Shown here: positions 17,219 through 24,693 of the stretch, in pieces
Numbering within the stretch: position 1 is the first letter of the stretch
How the letters are laid out: each line of letters begins with the position of its first letter
Source: Aquimarina sp. MMG016
GTDB taxonomy: Bacteria; Bacteroidota; Bacteroidia; Flavobacteriales; Flavobacteriaceae
Assembly (NCBI RefSeq): GCF_018100805.1
Contig: NZ_JAGJEA010000020.1
Span: 1-64,000, forward strand
Reading direction: 5' to 3'
Length of the DNA stretch: 64,000 bases
Notes under the pieces: model-generated
Database searches by the model: none
What the model was told of the DNA's origin: nothing
What the model saw: only the letters and a program-made list of their open reading frames with translations
Position numbers and translations under genes: made by a program

Positions 17219-18040
17219 TTAATTTTTTAATGTGATCTTACGAGTTACTTTGTTAAATGGTCCGGGAATAAAGTTTCCTGCTTCATCAATTAATTCTAAT
17301 TGAATAGTAACTTCTCCCATAGGAAGCCCTTTGATAACATGAGGAACCCATTCTGTGATTGTAAATTCTTTATCATTGATCTTTGCACGAACTTTGTTTC
17401 CTTCTTTAGAAAGTGTTGTGTTTAGAACAAAGAAATCTAATAATATTTCCTCTGTACCTTTTCCTGTGTATTCACCTTTAGGTCTGCTATAAATTAGTGT
17501 CGGTGCTTCCATGTTAAGACTTAATTTATCCTCAGGTTTTTCTCCAACTACTAGTTTGCGAACAACTACAGAATTTTCATTCTTTACAGATTCGTGGAAT
17601 GAACGGCTTAAAAAAGCAACTAAATGATGAATACCTTCTGGGATTTCTTTTTTAAAGTTTGGTTCATAATGTGCAGAGTAGGGTTGGTTATTCAGGATAA
17701 AATGGATATGTTGTCCTTTGCCGGAATTCGCTAGCTTTTGAGCGTTTGGTCCTTTGGTTTGGGCACCTAATTCGTAATTTTCAACTTTAAAAGAAAAATC
17801 CATTTCTCCGGATTTTTTAGCAACTATTTCCTCAGAGGTATCTAAAATAAGTGCTGCATCAGCGTACGCAGGTGATTCTTCTAACTTCTCTAATGTAATT
17901 TCTGGTTTTACTACCTCTTCAGTAATCTCGGTTTCAGGCTTATCCATAGTTTCTGGAGCTTTCTTCTCTTGTTTACAAGAGGTAATAGCAAAAAAGAATA
18001 GGCATGTAGCGATAATTGGATAGTGAGTTTTTTTGTTCAT
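17219..18040 (-). CDS. Lipoprotein of unknown function
   Basis: A 273-residue lipoprotein (signal ending FAITSCKQ) with a Glu/Pro-rich linker (to about residue 50) and two beta-rich segments. The first contains GQHIHFILNNQPYSAHYEP and IPEGIHHLVAFLSRSFHES, rich in histidines set like those of periplasmic cupredoxin-like folds. The second contains an NDKEFTITEWVPHVI segment. I do not recognise a named family. It sits between a DUF5829-like lipoprotein and a COG0523 GTPase in the same operon, so a role in envelope metal handling is plausible but unproven. Confidence 0.7.
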   Translation of the reverse strand: MNKKTHYPIIATCLFFFAITSCKQEKKAPETMDKPETEITEEVVKPEITLEKLEESPAYADAALILDTSEEIVAKKSGEMDFSFKVENYELGAQTKGPNAQKLANSGKGQHIHFILNNQPYSAHYEPNFKKEIPEGIHHLVAFLSRSFHESVKNENSVVVRKLVVGEKPEDKLSLNMEAPTLIYSRPKGEYTGKGTEEILLDFFVLNTTLSKEGNKVRAKINDKEFTITEWVPHVIKGLPMGEVTIQLELIDEAGNFIPGPFNKVTRKITLKN

Positions 18041-18076
18041 TTTGTTTTGATTTTAAATACGTATTAAATTCTATTT

Positions 18077-19078
18077 TTAAAAGTTGTTTTTATGAAGTTC
18101 ATCAAAATTCCATATGGATTCATTTCCTTGATTGGTTATGGTTAAATTTCCTAATTGGGTAGTACTATTATCTTTATCATTTAAGCGACAAATTATTTTA
18201 GTAATTCTGCTATATTCTACCTGATTAGAAGGCTTTATGTTAATGGTAATGTCACCTGCAGCTATGGTAAGAATATTTCCTTTTTTTTCTAAGAGCTTAC
18301 AGCCTAAATGTCTCAGTTCTTGCGTTACACGCTGATAGTCTTCCGGTGTACAACTTAAGTATATTTCTTTAATACCATTAAAAAGTTTTTGTTCTGTATA
18401 AGTAGGCTTAAGGAATGCTTCGCGAGAATATGTAACGTGCCGCTTCCCTTGAAGATTATTTAAAAAAACTGGATTGTAAAAGCCATACCAAGTGTGTAAC
18501 GCTGTGCCAGTACTAGGCGTATAAAAAGCCTTAAACCAAGTATGTTTGTGATTTCCCAAAGGCATTTGTACAGTTTCTGTAGCATATAGAAACGAGTCTG
18601 TTGGTGATTTTAGTTTAGGTTTAACACCCAAGTGAAAATGCTCATTGTTATTTTTTAGAGAGAAACCTATACCACTTTTTCCAACAGGTTCATTATAACT
18701 GTTTTTTGGCCCCAAAATTTCAATATAATGATGATGTCCTCGCAAATAACAAGTAGATGCTTTATTATGTACAGGAGCAAAATCAGGTAATCCCAAGTCT
18801 AGGGAAGCATAAGTATTTTTCAATTGGTTGTTCCTTATCAGTCTTTCATGAGTAATACTATCAACCACTACATATAAATGATCTAATAGTAACTTAGACA
18901 CATCTTTGTTAAAAACTGCGTCAATCTTTTTTCGATCGATAATAGCCTCTAGATTTTCTTTTTTTTCTTGTTCATTACAAGCACCAAAAGCAATCGAAAG
19001 AATCAAACAAACAGCTATTTGTTTAAACATATTTAAAACCTTTTTTAAAATAGTATTCATCAAATAATTTATTTTCAT
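18077..19078 (-). CDS. DUF5829-like lipoprotein
   Basis: A lipoprotein of 333 residues from the first ATG; the ATG at 19030 would give a cleaner signal (MFKQIAVCLILSIAFGAC). The mature part starts with LLDHLYVVVDS and contains YLRGHHHYIEILGPKN and KSGIGFSL, resembling the glyoxalase-like DUF5829 family of Bacteroidetes. It contains many histidines (GHHHY, NEHFHLG, NHKHTWF). It is 18 bases from the HupE-like gene upstream in the same direction. The biochemical role is unknown; a metal-dependent VOC-type fold is a reasonable guess. Confidence 0.7.
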   Translation of the reverse strand: MKINYLMNTILKKVLNMFKQIAVCLILSIAFGACNEQEKKENLEAIIDRKKIDAVFNKDVSKLLLDHLYVVVDSITHERLIRNNQLKNTYASLDLGLPDFAPVHNKASTCYLRGHHHYIEILGPKNSYNEPVGKSGIGFSLKNNNEHFHLGVKPKLKSPTDSFLYATETVQMPLGNHKHTWFKAFYTPSTGTALHTWYGFYNPVFLNNLQGKRHVTYSREAFLKPTYTEQKLFNGIKEIYLSCTPEDYQRVTQELRHLGCKLLEKKGNILTIAAGDITINIKPSNQVEYSRITKIICRLNDKDNSTTQLGNLTITNQGNESIWNFDELHKNNF

Positions 19079-19096
19079 TACTAACCAAGCTTTTTA

Positions 19097-19681
19097 TTAT
19101 GCTCCATTAATAGCATTTAAGAAAATAGTAGCTGCAATTCCAAAACCTGCTCCTGAAATAAACAGGTTCCATTTTAAATGTCCTCCTTTAATTAATTGGG
19201 TATATACCCATAGCGATATCATAAAAAGTAATACAATAAATAATTGCCCAACCTCAATACCAATATTAAATGCTAATAAGGGCATAACAATACTATCGCT
19301 AAATAGCATAAATTTAAAATTGCTGGCAAACGCTAATCCGTGAATTAATCCAAAAACTAACGCGATGCTATATTTTACTTTAGTATCCGAAAATTTACCG
19401 TGTTTATTATAATTGATAATGTTGGCCAATGCTGTTATCATAATGGTAAATGGGATAAGCATATCTATAAGTTTGGAGTTGGCAGGAATTATATCCAAAG
19501 CGCTTAGAATAAGAGTTCCACTATGTCCTATAGTAAATGCTGTAATAATGACTAATATTTGTTTCCATTGCTCTAGTTTAAAAGCTGCACATAATGTCAT
19601 TACAAATAGTAAATGATCATACGCGTTTATATCTACTATATGATTCCATCCATTGATGAAAAAGGAACTTAAATTGTCCAT
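19097..19681 (-). CDS. HupE/UreJ-family membrane protein
   Basis: A 194-residue protein with about six membrane helices. It keeps the family's metal-site signatures: NAYDHLLFVM in the first helix, FTIGHSGTL in the second or third and GLIHGLAFA in the fourth. HupE/UreJ proteins are nickel or cobalt permeases, but members in zinc-regulated clusters are suspected zinc importers. The DUF6702 gene precedes it by 13 bases, a pairing I know from other Bacteroidetes. Membrane topology and context suggest it imports a divalent metal through the inner membrane. Confidence 0.85.
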   Translation of the reverse strand: MDNLSSFFINGWNHIVDINAYDHLLFVMTLCAAFKLEQWKQILVIITAFTIGHSGTLILSALDIIPANSKLIDMLIPFTIMITALANIINYNKHGKFSDTKVKYSIALVFGLIHGLAFASNFKFMLFSDSIVMPLLAFNIGIEVGQLFIVLLFMISLWVYTQLIKGGHLKWNLFISGAGFGIAATIFLNAINGA

Positions 19682-19694
19682 TGGGTATAAGGTA

Positions 19695-20219
19695 TTATAA
19701 ATTAAGTGTTATAGGTTTGTCTAGTGATGTGATTTCATAATAATCTTCAGAAATAAAAGGCGGTATTCGGACTGTGATTCTATTTGATTGTAAGAAATCA
19801 AAATCTTCAAAAAAAAGTGTGTTTTCGATGCAAATTTGATCTCCTTCTGCTATAACCGGAATCTTATTGGAGAATTTAATAGATAGGACATTGTGTTTTT
19901 CAAAAACTTCTGACGATATATAGGTGAGGGTGTATATTTTATCATTAATGAATATTTTATAATATCTTTCAAAATAATCTTCAATCCCTTCTAGATCTTC
20001 TTTGGATAAGTTTGATGCATTAAAATTTTTAGTGAATGTGTCATTCATACTAAATGTAAAATCATCCATAAAGACTCTACACTCCATACTTAGGATATTT
20101 GTCCTAGGATTAATTTCAATTAATGATGATGTTAATTTAATTGGATGTGAGCTACTAAATGATGTTGAAAAAAATAGTATACACAGCAGTGGTAGTATCT
20201 TATAGAATCTCATATTCAA
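19695..20219 (-). CDS. DUF6702-family exported protein
   Basis: A 174-residue secreted protein with a signal peptide ending near SSSHP. The mature N-terminus begins HPIKLTSSLIEIN and is followed by MECRVFMDDFT, both typical of DUF6702 proteins that are encoded next to HupE-like permeases. The mature chain starting with His suggests a metal ligand at the amino terminus. The gene is in the middle of the putative zinc operon. The exact function is unknown. Confidence 0.78.
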   Translation of the reverse strand: MNMRFYKILPLLCILFFSTSFSSSHPIKLTSSLIEINPRTNILSMECRVFMDDFTFSMNDTFTKNFNASNLSKEDLEGIEDYFERYYKIFINDKIYTLTYISSEVFEKHNVLSIKFSNKIPVIAEGDQICIENTLFFEDFDFLQSNRITVRIPPFISEDYYEITSLDKPITLNL

Positions 20220-20230
20220 AGTGTTTTTAA

Positions 20231-20536
20231 TTATTTACAGGGTATTTGTTTGGCCAATTTTTCTATAGTAGTTCCAAGTATTTCTGACGATGTTTCTTCA
20301 GGAGTATATACAACAGATAGTCTTTTTGTATGTAGATCTAAAATAGACTGCTGGACTCCACTTTCATTTTGAAGCCCTTCTTCTATTATTCTTTGGCATT
20401 TTTTACAGGCTGCTTTTGGGATGTTGACAACCATTACAGCATCACCTTTCTTTTGTATTAAAACTCTTTTTTCTTTTTTTATATGATTGCAAGAGAAAAG
20501 GATTAATAATATGATTATTCTGATTACATTTTTCAT
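20231..20536 (-). CDS. HMA-domain lipoprotein (periplasmic metal-binding)
   Basis: A 101-residue lipoprotein (signal ending LFSCNH) whose mature part is a single heavy-metal-associated domain: MVVNIPKAACKKCQRIIEEGL, with the CxxC at about 54-57 in place of the usual GMxCxxC. A second cysteine pair is not present, but the C-terminus is IPCK. It would bind a soft or borderline metal in the periplasm and hand it to a partner, perhaps the HupE-like protein two genes on. It is 11 bases from the DUF6702 gene. Confidence 0.8.
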   Translation of the reverse strand: MKNVIRIIILLILFSCNHIKKEKRVLIQKKGDAVMVVNIPKAACKKCQRIIEEGLQNESGVQQSILDLHTKRLSVVYTPEETSSEILGTTIEKLAKQIPCK

Positions 20537-20613
20537 GCTTACTTATGTTTTATTTTTTTCTAGGGACAACAATTCATGAAGAAAAGTGTAAATTATGAAT
20601 TGATTAAACATGG

Positions 20614-22824
20614 TTAAAACTGTTTTAAAAAGGTGATTTTACTAATAAATTGTGTACTTCGTTGTACAGGATCAAAAACGTCCGTTTGCGTATCATTAAA
20701 TACCAGATAGATAAATGATAAAGGCATATATTCCCAGCTAAAACGCACATTCCATCTACCTTGTTCATCAAAACTATTATATTGATAAAAGGTCGATAGT
20801 TGTACTCTGGGATTTAGAGCTAGCCTAAGGCTTGCAGTATATAAATCAGTGTCTAAATCTTCTTGTAAAATTCCTACTCTGTTGATATTGTTATGCTCGT
20901 AATCTGCAGATAATGCGATATGTGGCAGCGGTGCATAACGTAATCCGGCAATAACTGTGGTGCGTGTACCATTATAAAAGTTGCCGAAATCGTATCGAAT
21001 GGATCCCGATAGTTTTTTGGATCGGTCGCTATTGTATCTCAATAAAAATCTGGTATATCGGTAATCTCCTTCTTCAATTTCAAGACCTAAAGGAGCAAAG
21101 TTGAAATTGATATTTTGCCAAGTAGGAGTGAAGGAAACTTCTACAAAACTATTATCCTTAAACCAAGTGTAAATAGGAAATATGTAAAGACTTGCTTGTT
21201 GAAAGTTACCAAAATCTTCAAAATCATGATAATAGTTGAAAAATGCTCCGGGATCCCATCTCCTCACAAAGGGTAACCATTTGGGCCGTACAATAGCATA
21301 TCCTCCAGGGCTGTGATACATCACATCTTTTTGAAATACGAACCCCATATCAGGTGCATATGAGTTGGTTATAAAAGTATTAAGGTATCCAAGATAATAT
21401 TTGTTAGTTCGTGCACCGGCAAATACTCTTCCGGCATAACCTGTGTCACCAGTTTCACTATCTAACGAAGTTGATAGTAAATAGGAAAGTGTAATTTCGG
21501 GTTTAGGGCGAATAAACCCATCAATGGAAATCGTAGTATTATTTTGTGAAGAAACTCCTAAATCTTCTGAAGAATCATCTAGTCTATAGGTAACCATGGC
21601 TCCTACATTATTTTCTTTACCATAGTTTTGCGTATATCGTGCTACACCAAAGGTGCTAGCTGGGCTATTGTCAGTATCTCTTTGACGCACAGCCAAGGCA
21701 GCTATGGTTCGGTTTTCATTTCTATCTGTGTAACGAGCTCCCACATCCAGAGGAGCAGGAGCAGCATTAAACGTGTTTTCCAAACCGATAGTTCTACTGA
21801 AAAATGGTCGTACCTGAGAGTTACCTCCACCTGCCCAGATACCAGAATTTTCCAGAAAGAATTGTCTTCTTTCGGGAAAGAAAATGTTGAAACGTTCCAG
21901 GTTGTTTACAGCTCTATCAACATCTGCCTGTGCAAAATCTGTATTAATAGTAAGATCTAATACAGCGTTTGGGTTGATTGCCCATTTTACATCGCCTCCA
22001 ATTTTAGGCTCACTTAGTTTATCCGTAATGGTATTACCGACTTTGTTCTCATCATATTGGTATAAAGCATAAGGTTCAATGCGAATATTAGCCGATGGAG
22101 GAGGAACTTCTAAACCGGTAAGTTTGGCTGCATAAACCATTCTGTTTTGTGAAAAAGATTGCGGAATTTCAGGAAAAACTGTTTTTTCAAAATCCTTTCG
22201 TGCTAATCTATAAAATGTAATACCCCACTCGACCGGAACTCCTTCGATGGGTTTATCATAACGTATAGATTTGAAGGGAATAGCAAATTCAGCATAATAC
22301 CCTTCATCTGTGCGCTGTGTCCGTACGCTCCAAAGCGCATTCCAATCCCTATCCGTGTTGCTGTCATTAAAGCTTTGAAGGTCTAATTGGTTTCCATAAG
22401 GTGTGGTTTGAAAAGAGGCCGCATATTGTTTGGTGTTTTGAGCATCAATTTGGATACCAAATACATCGTTTTCTCCACTATTAAAGTCACGCCTTAGATC
22501 CTGCATACGAACACCTTTCTTGCCTAACGAGTCCTTTGCAAATACCCCAAAATAGAGGTTTTTATCATCATATAGTACACGAACTGTGGTAGGGTTTTTG
22601 ATTTCACCTCCCTGAACCGGTTCTACCCTAAAAAAATTGGTAACCACTTCCGTATTTTGCCATTCAGGTTCATTCAATTTACCATCAATAGCTATTTTTC
22701 CGGTAGTTCTGGTTGCTTTAATTGCTACGGGTATTTCGGGAGGAGGAAAATTATCTGCTCCTTGTTCTTGGGACCAGCTGTTAAGGCCATATATCAAACA
22801 AAATAGAACTGTAATTCGCAACAT
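20614..22824 (-). CDS. DUF5916 outer-membrane protein
   Basis: A 736-residue protein with a signal peptide (to about LNSWSQ). An N-terminal CBM9-like sugar-binding-fold domain covers about 30-215 (GKIAIDGKLNEPEW, VRVLYDDKNLYFGVFAKDS). A DUF5916 region rich in beta strands then runs to the end (PERRQFFLENSGI, SRTIGL, WEYMPLSFIYLVFND) and probably forms a barrel. The family is common in Bacteroidetes and its role is not established. The gene starts 19 bases after the beta-CA-like gene, so it is co-transcribed with the carbonic-anhydrase-like pair. Confidence 0.88.
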   Translation of the reverse strand: MLRITVLFCLIYGLNSWSQEQGADNFPPPEIPVAIKATRTTGKIAIDGKLNEPEWQNTEVVTNFFRVEPVQGGEIKNPTTVRVLYDDKNLYFGVFAKDSLGKKGVRMQDLRRDFNSGENDVFGIQIDAQNTKQYAASFQTTPYGNQLDLQSFNDSNTDRDWNALWSVRTQRTDEGYYAEFAIPFKSIRYDKPIEGVPVEWGITFYRLARKDFEKTVFPEIPQSFSQNRMVYAAKLTGLEVPPPSANIRIEPYALYQYDENKVGNTITDKLSEPKIGGDVKWAINPNAVLDLTINTDFAQADVDRAVNNLERFNIFFPERRQFFLENSGIWAGGGNSQVRPFFSRTIGLENTFNAAPAPLDVGARYTDRNENRTIAALAVRQRDTDNSPASTFGVARYTQNYGKENNVGAMVTYRLDDSSEDLGVSSQNNTTISIDGFIRPKPEITLSYLLSTSLDSETGDTGYAGRVFAGARTNKYYLGYLNTFITNSYAPDMGFVFQKDVMYHSPGGYAIVRPKWLPFVRRWDPGAFFNYYHDFEDFGNFQQASLYIFPIYTWFKDNSFVEVSFTPTWQNINFNFAPLGLEIEEGDYRYTRFLLRYNSDRSKKLSGSIRYDFGNFYNGTRTTVIAGLRYAPLPHIALSADYEHNNINRVGILQEDLDTDLYTASLRLALNPRVQLSTFYQYNSFDEQGRWNVRFSWEYMPLSFIYLVFNDTQTDVFDPVQRSTQFISKITFLKQF

Positions 22825-22843
22825 AAATCTTACTTTTGTATAA

Positions 22844-23380
22844 TTAGTTCAGTGATACATCTCCATATAACAACACCTTGTTTTCGATCATTTTTGGAGG
22901 GTAAAAAACTTCGTTGTCTGCGTGGTATACAAAGCTTTGGGTAATGACTTTGTTCTGTTTTAGGACTTTTCCAAGTATAGAAGTTTCTAGAATATGCTTC
23001 TGTTGTTTTTGTAAATGCCGAGATGCCAAAAGCATGATCCTTAAAATTGGATGGCTTTGTTTTAAAAAGTAGTTCGGTAACGTTTTATCTAATTTCAGCA
23101 AGGTTTCATTAACCTCATAAAAAGGTTCACTATTCGGATCAAGTGCTTCCTCATAGAAAAGATTAGTGTATTTCGTTACGAAAACAACTTGCGTAATTTT
23201 TTGATTCTCAATTAAGGTAATAAGACTTTGTTGAGTACCTGTATCCCACTTAAAACTAGCCCCAAGGGCCGTATAGAAATACGCCTTCGTACTACAAGTT
23301 TGACTCAAAATATTTTCTATATGGTCGGTAGGGCAAATCATAAACAGACAGTTACCGGATTCTATTTTGTTAAAACTCAT
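22844..23380 (-). CDS. Putative beta-carbonic-anhydrase-like protein lacking zinc ligands
   Basis: A 178-residue cytoplasmic protein with no signal peptide. Its order of segments recalls a beta-carbonic anhydrase: an early strand FMICPTDH where the CxDxR motif would be, GTQQSLITLIENQKITQVVFVTKYT where the helix before HxxC would be, and HLQKQQKHIL followed by ITQSFVYHADNEVF like the C-terminal NV..Q and VYD region. The Cys and His zinc ligands of the HxxC motif are absent. The similarity is by eye and weak. The start overlaps the stop of the iota-CA-like gene (ATGA), so the two are translationally coupled. If it is a beta-CA relative it is metal-free or regulatory. It may also be an unrelated Rossmann-like protein. 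Confidence 0.5.
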   Translation of the reverse strand: MSFNKIESGNCLFMICPTDHIENILSQTCSTKAYFYTALGASFKWDTGTQQSLITLIENQKITQVVFVTKYTNLFYEEALDPNSEPFYEVNETLLKLDKTLPNYFLKQSHPILRIMLLASRHLQKQQKHILETSILGKVLKQNKVITQSFVYHADNEVFYPPKMIENKVLLYGDVSLN

Positions 23381-23718
23381 ACACTTTCTTTTATATTAAA
23401 TGTCAAAGATGAATGATGTACATCTATTTTCAGTTTTCCGCTTGAGTCTTTACAATATCCAAAGGTATATTCAACCTTAGTATCCTGCCCATTTGTATCA
23501 GTAAAAAAATAATTTTCTATGGCTAATGCGGGATTTTCTTCCAATATCAAAGAAGCATTCTCAAAACTAACTTTCGTCCAAGGATGAAGAGCAAACCCCT
23601 TATCTTCTGAAAAATCATAATTCACATATGATGATCTATCTGATTTTAGGGTGCCTATTTGAACAACTCCTTGCCTCCAAACTTTTTGGATATTTTCAAT
23701 TTCTTTTAAAGTGATCAT
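23377..23718 (-). CDS. Iota-carbonic-anhydrase-like protein (COG4337/CaMKII-association fold), shortened
   Basis: A 113-residue cytoplasmic protein. From residue 36 it reads as the second half of the COG4337 family: SEDKGFALHPWTKVSFEN, NYFFTD, KVEYTFGY, and the HHSS motif at 101-104. Members of this family, the iota carbonic anhydrases, hydrate CO2 without zinc; some need no metal at all. Members are often mislabelled as phosphoribosyl-AMP cyclohydrolase. The first 30 residues fit the family's start (VWRQGVVQIGTL). About 45-50 residues expected between the halves, including the conserved LFKPT segment, are missing without loss of frame. It may therefore be a degenerate copy or a compact variant. 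It is coupled to the beta-CA-like gene. Confidence 0.68.
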   Translation of the reverse strand: MITLKEIENIQKVWRQGVVQIGTLKSDRSSYVNYDFSEDKGFALHPWTKVSFENASLILEENPALAIENYFFTDTNGQDTKVEYTFGYCKDSSGKLKIDVHHSSLTFNIKESV

Positions 23719-23962
23719 GGTAAATTTTAGATTAGTTTATTTACTAGTATGTATATTATAAAGGGGTTATCTAACAAATGATAGAATACCTTTTTAGCAA
23801 TGATTAAAATTTGAAAGATTAGAAAAATTTGAAAAAAAAAAATTTTCTAATTGGAAAAGACTGAGTTATTATATTTTCTTATAACTTACTATAAGAATCA
23901 GATACAAGAATTGACATTTTATTTTGACTGATCAAGTAAAAAAAGAAGTAATAAACTCAATA

Positions 23963-24271
23963 TTAAAGTACTGGCGGAGGTTTATTATATACACTTTTAG
24001 GAAGTGTTACGCAATATTCAGGTGTTTCGTAACCAAAATTAACTGCATATTCTTGGTAATCCGTAGCAGATTTTTGTTTTATTTCGTCTAAAGTATCACC
24101 AGTAAAAGGTGTAAAGTGGTTGGATGTGATAATGATTTCGCATAATTCACAATCTGTTTGATGATCATCATCGGAAAAATGAGAAAAAGCGTGTGTATTA
24201 ACAACTCTAAGGAATAGAAATGCTGAAACGAAAAAAAGAGAAATTATATTTTTCGAAACGTTTAATCTCAT
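23963..24271 (-). CDS. Small exported His/Cys protein
   Basis: A 102-residue secreted protein with an N-terminal signal segment ending near THA. The mature start is FSHFSDDDHQTDCELCEII, with closely set His, Asp and Cys residues suited to metal binding, and the chain ends in PPPVL. Proteins of this kind (HAFSHF...CELCE) are common near metal-transport genes in Flavobacteria, though unnamed. It is the first gene of the minus-strand run that leads to the iota-CA-like gene 244 bases on. The candidate Zur operator at 24550 lies 279 bases upstream. Confidence 0.65.
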   Translation of the reverse strand: MRLNVSKNIISLFFVSAFLFLRVVNTHAFSHFSDDDHQTDCELCEIIITSNHFTPFTGDTLDEIKQKSATDYQEYAVNFGYETPEYCVTLPKSVYNKPPPVL

Positions 24272-24549
24272 TTGCTAAATATAGGGATTAATGTGATACT
24301 TCAATCTTAAATATGGTGATAAGGAATTCTTTTTTGTAAAAATTTAAGAGAAGGTTATCTATTTGTTTAAGATAGATTTAATTATTGTTAAACATTATTT
24401 AATTATTGAAACAATAACTTTTGTTAATCTTAAACTAAATAAAGTTAAAGTTTGTTAATTTTTACATATACCTAATAAGGTGTTTTCTTACAAATTTATG
24501 GCGAAGGATTTTTCCTATTAAATACTATGCAGTTTATTGTTTTTACTAA

Positions 24550-24564
24550 AGCAACAAAGTTGCA
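24550..24564. promoter_or_regulatory. Candidate Zur operator, fourth copy
   Basis: AGCAAC-AAA-GTTGCA matches the 15-bp palindrome of the sites at 9331, 9369 and 11654. It is 279 bases upstream of the minus-strand His/Cys gene and 144 bases upstream of the protease ATG, about 75 bases upstream of the protease -33 element. Its target is therefore ambiguous; the long minus-strand metal operon is the more logical one. Confidence 0.6.
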
Positions 24565-24639
24565 ATTAGTTATTTTTTAATTGACTTGCTTCCTTCTTAA
24601 TTTTTGTTATTCAGCTATTTATCGTGTGGTCTTGCCGCA

Positions 24640-24668
24640 TTTGTTTTCCAATTGAATTTATACTTTTG
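24640..24668 (+). promoter_or_regulatory. Promoter of the S8 protease gene
   Basis: TTTG at 24640-24643 and TACTTTTG at 24661-24668 are 17 bases apart, an exact match to both Bacteroidetes promoter boxes. Transcription should begin near 24674, about 20 bases before the ATG. Confidence 0.65.
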
Positions 24669-24693
24669 AGAACTAACACAAATTTAACTCAAA

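Larger units (their letters stand above)
24272..24693. other. Divergent intergenic region
   Basis: A 422-base, very AT-rich gap between the small His/Cys gene (minus) and the S8 protease (plus). It holds the fourth palindrome (24550-24564), a good plus-strand promoter (24640-24668), and one TAAATTTG -7-like element on the minus strand (24498-24491) without a clear -33 partner. No small gene was found. Confidence 0.6.

Noticed and set aside
20570..20602. CAATTCAT ... ATGAATTG inverted repeat before the HMA lipoprotein gene
   Set aside because: 8-bp arms with a 17-base gap; could be a terminator or operator, but it matches no other site in the window and has no T run.
23876..23897. TTCTTATA-ACTTAC-TATAAGAA inverted repeat upstream of the iota-CA-like gene
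   Set aside because: Possible operator, but AT-rich palindromes of this size are expected by chance in this sequence and no second copy was seen.
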